In this document: positions 1-4,262 of the stretch, piece by piece
Layout of the letters: each line of letters begins with the position of its first letter
Position numbering within the stretch: the stretch's first letter is position 1
NCBI GenBank assembly: GCA_015658765.1
Contig: DQOE01000049.1
Location: 1-5,268, forward strand
Direction: 5' to 3'
Source of the DNA: Verrucomicrobiota bacterium
GTDB lineage: Bacteria > Verrucomicrobiota > Verrucomicrobiia > Limisphaerales > UBA1096
Length of the DNA: 5,268 bases
Notes under the pieces: model-generated
The model's database searches: none
What the model saw: only the letters and a program-made list of their open reading frames with translations
Told to the model about the DNA's origin: nothing
Position numbers and translations under genes: made by a program

Positions 1-229
1 GGAAAGCCTCCCTAAAGAAGCCGGACTAGTGGGACTAGACGGTCCTTTGGACGAATTGGACTTGACCAAAATGTTGGTCAAGAACTTTGAGAATAATGGA
101 CCCGAAGAGACATCGTCGAGTGGCGATGCGGTGGAGGAAGCAGAGCCGGTTGAGGAATCAACCGAGGAGGCGGGGGACACCGAACACGTTCTTTCACAGG
201 AAGAATCGGAAACGGAATCCGATGCTTAA
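1..229 (+). CDS. C-terminal end of an unrecognised protein with a highly acidic tail (5' end outside window)
   Basis: An open frame enters from the left edge (first whole codon at base 2) and ends at TAA 227-229. The visible 75 residues start ESLPKEAGLVGLDGPLDELD. After about residue 40 they become a low-complexity, Glu/Asp/Ser/Thr-rich tail ending ETESDA, which is probably disordered. There is a GTG at 29, but the frame is open upstream of it, so this is more likely the end of a longer gene than a separate small gene. I see no domain, cysteine pair or membrane segment. It lies 61 bases upstream of xerC on the same strand. Genes such as scpB or topA are often near xerC/xerD in other bacteria, but nothing here lets me assign either. 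A 9-bp inverted repeat (61-82) lies inside the coding sequence. Confidence is good that it is coding and nil for function. Confidence 0.6.
   Translation, partial: ESLPKEAGLVGLDGPLDELDLTKMLVKNFENNGPEETSSSGDAVEEAEPVEESTEEAGDTEHVLSQEESETESDA
61..82. repeat. 9-bp perfect inverted repeat with a 4-base loop inside the first coding sequence
   Basis: CTTGACCAA (61-69) and TTGGTCAAG (74-82) are exact reverse complements separated by AATG. RNA from either strand could form a tight hairpin. The arms differ by one base from the TTGGCCAAG half of the palindrome repeated elsewhere in the window. There is no T-run after it and it sits in the middle of an open frame, so it is not a conventional terminator. 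Confidence 0.75.
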
Positions 230-231
230 CG

Positions 232-241
232 GTTGGCCAAG
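232..241. repeat. TTGGCCAA iterated palindrome, copy 1 (intergenic)
   Basis: The core TTGGCCAA (233-240) begins four bases after the stop codon of the first gene, in the 61-base gap before xerC. The right flank continues GCGG as in other copies. The left flank is GG, so this copy is perfect only over the 8-bp core. The rest of the gap (242-290) holds only an AT-rich TAAAAT (258-263), which could serve as a weak -10 element for xerC, and a short CGGC/GCCG inverted repeat around 265-276. Neither is convincing alone. Confidence 0.7.
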
Positions 242-290
242 CGGGAAATTGCCCTCCTAAAATACGGCTTGAGCCGCTAGGGTTTGTGGC

Positions 291-1259
291 GTGCCGGAGT
301 TGACTGAGACCCGCGAGCCGCCGTCGGACTGGACGGATCTGTTTTTCCGCTTCCTGTCCGACGAAAAGGACGCCTCGGTGTACACGCAGCGCAATTACCG
401 GCAGGCGCTGGGCGAGTTCGCGCAGTGGCACCGCGACACCAACGAGTCGCCGGTGTGCTGGAGTGAACTTGAGCGGAACGACTTCCGGCTGTTTCTGCGG
501 CAGCTTGGCCGCAGGGAACTCAGCCAAGCAGCGATCCGGCTGCGGTTCAGCGCGCTCAACTCGTTTTACAAGTTTCTAATGCGACGCGGCCTCGTCGAGT
601 CGTCGCCGGTGAAGGATGTCACCCTGCCCAAGCCAGCCAAGCGGCTCCCGCAATTCCTGACCATCGACCAGATGAACGCACTGCTCGACGCGCCGATGCA
701 GGAGTTCGAAGCCGAACGAGTCGCCAAAAAAGGGACGAGAAAAAAAGCCAACCAAGTGCCGTACCTCCGCGACCGGGCGATCCTCGAGACGATTTACTCT
801 TGCGGCCTGCGCATCGGTGAGATCTGCCGGATGTTAGCCGGTGAAATCGAGCCGGACGAACACGTCGTCAACGTGCACGGTAAAGGCAAAAAGGAACGGC
901 AAGTGCCGATCGGCCGCGCCGCCGTCGAGACAATCCGGTTTTATTGGGACCGCTTGGCCAAGCCACCCGCACCCGACGAGCCGGTGTTTTTCGCCTCAGA
1001 GAAAAAACGCAGTGCCATCTACCCGCGCTTGGTTCAGTTGCGATTGAAGAATTATCTGAGCGCATGCGGACTGGATCCAAGCCTCACGCCGCACAAGCTG
1101 CGTCACAGCTACGCCACGCATCTGCTCGACGCCGGGGCGGACTTGCGGAGCGTGCAGGAGATGCTGGGCCACGCGAACCTCACGACGACACAGGTGTACA
1201 CGCACGTGACCACCGAGCGAATCAAGCGCGCCTACGACGAGGCCCACCCTCGGGCGTGA
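291..1259 (+). CDS. xerC: Tyrosine recombinase, XerC/XerD type
   Basis: A 322-residue site-specific recombinase that cuts and rejoins DNA through a phosphotyrosine intermediate. Family members resolve chromosome dimers at dif. Residues about 14-105 are the N-terminal SAM-like core-binding domain; about 120-320 are the catalytic domain. The catalytic set is complete: Arg174 in CGLRIGE, the Lys-bearing hairpin HGKGKKER (196-203), His268 and Arg271 in HKLRHSYATHLL, His294 in LGHANL, and nucleophile Tyr303 in TTQVYTHV. Length is close to the usual 300 residues; the excess is a basic insert near 138-158. The GTG start at 291 is the first possible start after an in-frame stop at 270-272, and no strong Shine-Dalgarno is visible. 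An intact single-gene Xer protein, not next to integron or phage features, suggests the housekeeping enzyme. XerC and XerD cannot be told apart firmly from this sequence, though the LGHANLTTTQVYTH ending is XerC-like. Confidence 0.93.
   Translation: MPELTETREPPSDWTDLFFRFLSDEKDASVYTQRNYRQALGEFAQWHRDTNESPVCWSELERNDFRLFLRQLGRRELSQAAIRLRFSALNSFYKFLMRRGLVESSPVKDVTLPKPAKRLPQFLTIDQMNALLDAPMQEFEAERVAKKGTRKKANQVPYLRDRAILETIYSCGLRIGEICRMLAGEIEPDEHVVNVHGKGKKERQVPIGRAAVETIRFYWDRLAKPPAPDEPVFFASEKKRSAIYPRLVQLRLKNYLSACGLDPSLTPHKLRHSYATHLLDAGADLRSVQEMLGHANLTTTQVYTHVTTERIKRAYDEAHPRA
952..963. repeat. GCTTGGCCAAGC iterated palindrome, copy 2 (inside xerC)
   Basis: A perfect 12-bp palindrome with its core at 954-961. 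In the xerC frame it is read TTG-GCC-AAG (Leu-Ala-Lys, residues 222-224), in the variable linker RLAKPPAP between conserved recombinase blocks. Confidence 0.8.
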
Positions 1260-1264
1260 AACCA

Positions 1265-1282
1265 AGCGCTTGGCCAAGCGCT
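1265..1282. repeat. 18-bp perfect palindrome at the convergent gene junction (iterated palindrome, copy 3)
   Basis: AGCGCTTGGCCAAGCGCT is its own reverse complement over all 18 bases and is the longest copy of the repeated palindrome. It fills almost the whole 21-base gap between the xerC stop (1257-1259) and the DUF420-gene stop (1281-1283), overlapping the latter. It overlaps a second palindrome, CCAAGCGCTTGG (1262-1273), so CCAAGCG occurs twice, 12 bases apart. As RNA it could fold as a 7-bp stem with a GGCC loop. On the - strand it is followed by TGGTTT, a poor T-tract, so action as a terminator between the converging genes is possible but unproven. Confidence 0.8.
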
Positions 1283-1754
1283 ATTCGGTGGCCAACTGCT
1301 CGGCGACGGGTTGTTGGGTCGACTGGGGCTTGGGCTGGGGGAAAATCTGGTAGAGCAGGAGGTAAATCAGCACGCCGGTGATTGAGACGTACATCCACAG
1401 CGGCCACGTCCACTTGGCGATTTTTTTGTGCTGCTCGAACCGCTCCTTCAGCGCGCGGCTGAGCGTCATGAAAATGAGCGGCAAAATCACCACCGCCAAA
1501 ATAACGTGCGTGATCAATATCGTGAAATAGATTGGTCTAAACCAAGCCGGCTCCACGAACTTTGTCGACCCGGTGTTAAAGTGGTAGATCAAGTAGCAGG
1601 TCAAAAACACCGCAGAAGTCACAAAGGCGCTGATCATGCAGTTGCGGTGCGCGATCTTGTTGCCCTTCTTGATGAAGACGAAGCCGAGCGTGAGGAACAC
1701 GGTGGCGAGCGCGTTGAGGCAGGCGTTGATGAGCGGCAAATCCTGTATGGTCAT
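1281..1754 (-). CDS. DUF420 family membrane protein, CtaM/YozB-like cytochrome oxidase maturation factor
   Basis: A 157-residue integral membrane protein with four hydrophobic helices near residues 8-28, 40-60, 75-98 and 115-137. It carries the DUF420 pattern: an AHRNCM segment (His36), TCYLIYHF (His58), a long FRPIYFTILITHVILAV helix (His83), and HKKIAKWTWPLWMYVSITGV (His109). Length fits the family. The Firmicute relative CtaM is required for an active haem-A-containing oxidase, and the spaced histidines in helices suggest haem or metal handling. It is the last gene of the oxidase cluster. Its ATG overlaps the sco stop as ATGA (1751-1754), so translation is probably coupled to sco. The polar C-terminal tail (about 140-157, PKPQSTQQP) is likely disordered. 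The family call is firm; the precise role is inferred from the family and the neighbours. Confidence 0.9.
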   Translation of the reverse strand: MTIQDLPLINACLNALATVFLTLGFVFIKKGNKIAHRNCMISAFVTSAVFLTCYLIYHFNTGSTKFVEPAWFRPIYFTILITHVILAVVILPLIFMTLSRALKERFEQHKKIAKWTWPLWMYVSITGVLIYLLLYQIFPQPKPQSTQQPVAEQLATE

Positions 1755-2416
1755 TTTGCGGGTTCGATTAACAACGAGTTGGCGATGGAGATGGCTTTTT
1801 CCTTCCAGCCGTCCTCCATGCTCTCAAGCACACCACGGAGTCGGCCCTGCCGATCGATGGCCACGAAAATGGTGGCGTGGATGAACAGATCCTCCGGCGT
1901 GGCTTGTTCGCCGGGCGGCTTCTCGCGGGCGATCAGTTTCATCCCGTCCACGGCCAAGCGCACGATCTCCGGCTTGTCGCCGGTGAGGAATTGCCAGCGC
2001 TCGGCATTCGCTCCGAAGCGCCCGGCAAAGCGCTGCATGACGGCCGGGGTGTCGTGGCCAGGATCGGTCGTCAGCGTGGCGAAGGCAACGTCCGGCTCGG
2101 CGGCAAAGTGCGCCTGCAACTCGGCCATGCGCTTGGTCATCACCGGGCACGGCCCGGGGCAGCGGGTGAAGATGATGTCGGCAAACCAGACCTTGTTGGC
2201 AAACTTGGCCAAGCCGACCGGCTGGGCCATCTGGTTGGTCAGGGTGAAGTCGCTGAGCTGCGAGATGACCGGCAAGTCCCGCTTGGCCAAGCCGGACTCG
2301 GCGGGGCTGGAACCCGGGGCGCGTTGCTCCCGTATGAATGCAAACAGGACGGCCAGGATCACCACGGCCAAGCCGCCCCAGACAAGCCAGCGCACGGTTC
2401 GTGAGTACGATTCCAT
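1751..2416 (-). CDS. sco: SCO1/SenC family copper chaperone for cytochrome c oxidase
   Basis: A 221-residue protein with an N-terminal membrane anchor (about residues 9-28) and a thioredoxin-fold domain expected in the periplasm. The copper-binding CxxxC is Cys86-PGP-Cys90 in FTRCPGPCPVM, and the third ligand is His180 in LFIHATIFVAID. The family block TTDPGHDTPAVMQRF is at 116-130. Sco proteins deliver or reduce copper for the CuA site of oxidase subunit II, whose gene lies immediately upstream. The gene follows an intrinsic terminator, and only about five bases separate the T-run from the ATG. No Shine-Dalgarno is visible, so initiation may rely on A/U-rich leader contacts or on readthrough from coxB. 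It overlaps the DUF420 gene by four bases. It carries two copies of the iterated palindrome, both read as Leu-Ala-Lys, in the linker and early part of the domain. Confidence 0.95.
   Translation of the reverse strand: MESYSRTVRWLVWGGLAVVILAVLFAFIREQRAPGSSPAESGLAKRDLPVISQLSDFTLTNQMAQPVGLAKFANKVWFADIIFTRCPGPCPVMTKRMAELQAHFAAEPDVAFATLTTDPGHDTPAVMQRFAGRFGANAERWQFLTGDKPEIVRLAVDGMKLIAREKPPGEQATPEDLFIHATIFVAIDRQGRLRGVLESMEDGWKEKAISIANSLLIEPAK
2204..2213. repeat. CTTGGCCAAG iterated palindrome, copy 4 (inside sco)
   Basis: A perfect 10-bp palindrome with its core at 2205-2212, read on the - strand as Leu-Ala-Lys (Sco residues 69-71). The flanks continue the family sequence on one side only. Confidence 0.75.
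2281..2292. repeat. GCTTGGCCAAGC iterated palindrome, copy 5 (inside sco)
   Basis: A perfect 12-bp palindrome with its core at 2283-2290, only 78 bases from copy 4. It is read on the - strand as Leu-Ala-Lys (Sco residues 43-45), in the poorly conserved linker after the membrane anchor. Confidence 0.8.
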
Positions 2417-2422
2417 TTTAAC

Positions 2423-2452
2423 AAAAAAAGGGCACTTCGCTCAGAGCGCCCC
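2423..2452 (-). terminator. Rho-independent terminator between coxB and sco
   Basis: Read on the - strand, GGGCGCT (2451-2445) pairs with AGTGCCC (2436-2430) as a 7-bp stem with one G-U pair and an 8-base loop. Seven T residues follow directly (2429-2423). This is the standard layout of an intrinsic terminator. It lies about 30 bases after the coxB stop and ends just before the sco ATG at 2416, so it would stop or attenuate transcription from the oxidase subunit genes into sco and the DUF420 gene. It is the only spacer longer than a few bases among the - strand genes. Confidence 0.75.
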
Positions 2453-2479
2453 GGTGAGTTCGATCAGGGCAGGCGATGC

Positions 2480-3310
2480 TCAGGCTTTGTCGTCCGTGGC
2501 CGTGGTGGCGGTTGGCTTTTCGGCGGCCGGTTTTTTCTTTTCGACTTCAGCCTTGTACCACTCGTTCCATGCGGCCTCGTCAACGACTTTCACGGCGCCT
2601 TTCATGCGGGCATGGCCGTCGCCACAAAGCTGGGCGCAGGTGATCTGGTAGCGGCCCACTTTCACCGGCCTGAAGTGAATCGGAATGCGCATGCCGGGAA
2701 TCACGTCCTGACAGACGCGCAGCGGCAACACCTTGAAACAATGGATGACATCCGTTGAGGTCAGGTCGATGGTGACGCTTTTGTGTGTGCCGTCCTCGTT
2801 TTTGATCATCGGCACCACGATGTCGGACTTGAGCACCTCGACGTCGTCCTCCCAGTACGGCTTTGACTTGTCGGTACCGAAGGGGTTGGCCGCGCTGACG
2901 AGGGTCTTGGATTGGGCGCCGAGTTTGCCGTCGGCACCGGGGTAACGGGCATTCCATGCAAACTGCTCGGCGGTGACGCGCACCACGCTCGCCTCGCTGA
3001 AGTCGGTGGGCTTGTTCACATAAAAATTCCAGTAGTAGATGGCCAGCACCACGAGGACGAGTTCCGCCACGATGACGGCTCCCTCGATCGAGTTGGTGAT
3101 CGTCTTGGTCTTGACGCCCTTGTAGTCCGCCTTGGGATTGTTGGTGGCGCGAAACTTCCATAGCGCGACGAAATAATAAATGATCCAGCCAACAAAGAGC
3201 ACCAGCATCAGCAGGTGAACGGCGATGATTAACCCGTCGATCTCGCCCCCGTCCTGGGAGACGACTTCCGGGAAGGAGAATGCTTTGATTATTCCTGATA
3301 GTAAGTCCAT
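2480..3310 (-). CDS. coxB: Cytochrome c oxidase subunit II (CuA-containing)
   Basis: A 276-residue subunit that takes electrons from cytochrome c through the binuclear CuA centre. It has two membrane helices (about 26-50 and 76-97, numbered from the ATG), then a periplasmic cupredoxin domain. CuA ligands are visible: His190 in STDVIHCF, then Cys225, Gln226+1 (main-chain ligand), Cys229, His233 and Met236 in CAQLCGDGHARM. The aromatic entry segment is EQFAWNARYPG. There is no haem-binding CxxCH, so no fused cytochrome c. The lysine- and alanine-rich C-terminal tail is probably disordered. Two extra cysteines (Cys191, Cys200) flank the first CuA His. I chose the ATG at 3310; a TTG at 3319 would add three residues (279 aa). 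AAGGAA at 3328-3323, inside the end of the previous gene, is 4 bases from the TTG and 13 from the ATG, so the start is not settled. Confidence 0.95.
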   Translation of the reverse strand: MDLLSGIIKAFSFPEVVSQDGGEIDGLIIAVHLLMLVLFVGWIIYYFVALWKFRATNNPKADYKGVKTKTITNSIEGAVIVAELVLVVLAIYYWNFYVNKPTDFSEASVVRVTAEQFAWNARYPGADGKLGAQSKTLVSAANPFGTDKSKPYWEDDVEVLKSDIVVPMIKNEDGTHKSVTIDLTSTDVIHCFKVLPLRVCQDVIPGMRIPIHFRPVKVGRYQITCAQLCGDGHARMKGAVKVVDEAAWNEWYKAEVEKKKPAAEKPTATTATDDKA

Positions 3311-3319
3311 TTTAGACAA

Positions 3320-3574
3320 TTATTCCTTAAACAATTCGGGATCCTCAAACTGGGCGTAGGCTTTGCCACGCCTGGAGAGAAAAACAAAAAAACCACCCAC
3401 GCCGCCAAGCACGGGAACCAGTATGAGAACCAGGCTCGCGATGCCCCACTGCATGCCCTTGGTCATCGGGGAGTCGGGCGCGCCGAAGCAAACCGCGCAC
3501 GCCTCGATCGCGCTTGGCCAAGCGAGCATGGCCAGAGCGAGGAGCAACAACCCGGTTGTGTGCTTTCGGTTCAA
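3320..3574 (-). CDS. Small membrane protein with signal peptide and CAVCFG motif, within the oxidase cluster
   Basis: 84 residues. A basic start (MNRKH) and a hydrophobic run (8-20) form a signal peptide that could be cleaved after AIEA, leaving CAVCFGAPDSPM at the mature N-terminus. A second membrane helix spans about 43-68, followed by a short charged cytoplasmic tail (RRGKAYAQFEDPELFKE). The Cys26-x-x-Cys29 pair would face the periplasm and could bind metal or act in thiol exchange. It lies between a small two-helix protein and coxB, so a role in oxidase or CuA assembly is a reasonable inference, but I know no named function. The start is a TTG whose TTGA overlaps the previous stop (3571-3574). 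The only internal ATG, at residue 16, would remove most of the signal peptide. An iterated palindrome lies in the signal-peptide region. Confidence 0.85.
   Translation of the reverse strand: MNRKHTTGLLLLALAMLAWPSAIEACAVCFGAPDSPMTKGMQWGIASLVLILVPVLGGVGGFFVFLSRRGKAYAQFEDPELFKE
3511..3524. repeat. CGCTTGGCCAAGCG iterated palindrome, copy 6 (inside the CAVCFG gene)
   Basis: A perfect 14-bp palindrome with its core at 3514-3521. On the - strand it is read GCT-TGG-CCA-AGC (Ala-Trp-Pro-Ser, residues 18-21), a different codon phase from the Leu-Ala-Lys copies. It falls near the end of the signal peptide, a tolerant region. Confidence 0.8.
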
Positions 3575-3777
3575 AGGTAACTGACGTGTTTCAGTTTTTT
3601 CAAAAAATAACGGAGGTACACCGACAGGCCAACCGTGCCCACCAGCGATAGGATACCCAACACCAACTCAGCCGTTTTGCCACTGGAACCGTGGTTCACC
3701 ACTCCCCAAACCCCGAACATCAGCGTAAAAAGGATGGAGAGGATGATGAAAACCAGATGGAACGCCTTGAGCGACAT
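3571..3777 (-). CDS. Small two-helix membrane protein of the oxidase cluster
   Basis: 68 residues from the ATG at 3777 (MSLKAFHLVFIILSILFTL). Two hydrophobic helices (about 4-25 and 36-56) are joined by a short polar turn (NHGSSGKTAE). The basic C-terminal end (LRYFLKKLKHVSYL) suggests both ends are cytoplasmic. It has no cysteine or obvious cofactor motif. It lies between subunit IV and the CAVCFG protein with almost no spacing: the preceding stop is 3782-3780, and its own TGA overlaps the next TTG start. A TTG at 3783, overlapping the previous stop as TTGA, would add two residues (70 aa). I prefer the ATG because it gives the cleaner N-terminus. It could be a small accessory oxidase subunit or an assembly factor; the function is not known to me. 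Confidence 0.82.
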   Translation of the reverse strand: MSLKAFHLVFIILSILFTLMFGVWGVVNHGSSGKTAELVLGILSLVGTVGLSVYLRYFLKKLKHVSYL

Positions 3778-3779
3778 GT

Positions 3780-4259
3780 TCAATTTATTCTTTTTTTACT
3801 CGCCCGCCTAGGCTTGGGTGCCGCCGCTTCAACGGGTGCGGGTTGACTCAGCATTTTGACGGTAAGAACAGTAAACGACGCCGGTAACGCCACGCCCAAC
3901 AACGATGCCAAGACCACCCATATTGTTGGCATCTCGTTCCTTGCCAGATTGGGGGCATCCCCGTCGGCCCACATAATCAACCCCATCATGCCGGCAAAGA
4001 AGAAGAAAGTAATCACCATGGTCCAAGTGATCATGATCAGTTTTTTGTCCCATTTGTAGTGCATGAAAATCGCCACCACGAAGCTGGCCTTGACCAACGC
4101 GATCGTTAAGCCGATCACCGCCGCCCAAACTAGTGGAAGAGAAAACGCAAGATCGATCGCGAACGTGATGATTGTGCCAACAACCAACACGCCGCCGACC
4201 ATGTAAAACAGCCTGACGAGATCGTTGATGAAATCCGGTGAATCGTGTGAGTCGCTCAT
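3780..4259 (-). CDS. Cytochrome c oxidase subunit IV, prokaryotic type
   Basis: A 159-residue membrane protein. The family signature is LVKASFVVAIFMHYKWDKKL (about residues 55-74), where a helix ends in the Met-His-x-Lys-Trp motif typical of prokaryotic oxidase subunit IV (CtaF/CyoD-like). Hydrophobic helices lie near 16-38, 43-66, 75-98 and 112-136. This gives four predicted helices, against three in many relatives. The C-terminus is an Ala/Pro-rich basic tail (about 140-159, APKPRRASKKRIN). The subunit stabilises the oxidase core rather than carrying cofactors. The start is ATG at 4259 (MSDSHDSPDF), three bases after the coxC stop, so co-translation with coxC is likely. No strong Shine-Dalgarno is seen. 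Confidence 0.9.
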   Translation of the reverse strand: MSDSHDSPDFINDLVRLFYMVGGVLVVGTIITFAIDLAFSLPLVWAAVIGLTIALVKASFVVAIFMHYKWDKKLIMITWTMVITFFFFAGMMGLIMWADGDAPNLARNEMPTIWVVLASLLGVALPASFTVLTVKMLSQPAPVEAAAPKPRRASKKRIN

Positions 4260-4262
4260 TCT

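Noticed and set aside
78..527. A - strand open frame of 149 codons opposite the first gene and the xerC start
   Set aside because: It is antisense to xerC, Pro/Arg/Leu-rich, and lacks any motif or start context.
1265..1282. The 18-bp palindrome as the dif site of the neighbouring Xer recombinase
   Set aside because: dif sites are about 28 bp with two 11-bp arms around a 6-bp centre and are normally present once; this is a short GC-rich palindrome repeated at least eight times.
944..1381. A + strand open frame of 145 codons overlapping the end of xerC
   Set aside because: It lies out of frame with the intact catalytic C-terminus of xerC and has the Arg/Gly/Ala-rich composition of a shadow frame.
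1428..2651. A long + strand open frame of 407 codons
   Set aside because: It runs antisense across the clearly recognisable sco and DUF420 genes, has no family-like motif, and is Arg/Ser/Ala-rich as expected from a shadow frame.
3571..4259. A frameshift splitting one gene into subunit IV and the small two-helix protein
   Set aside because: Subunit IV has a complete family signature and its own C-terminal tail, and the small protein has its own start and a self-contained two-helix layout.
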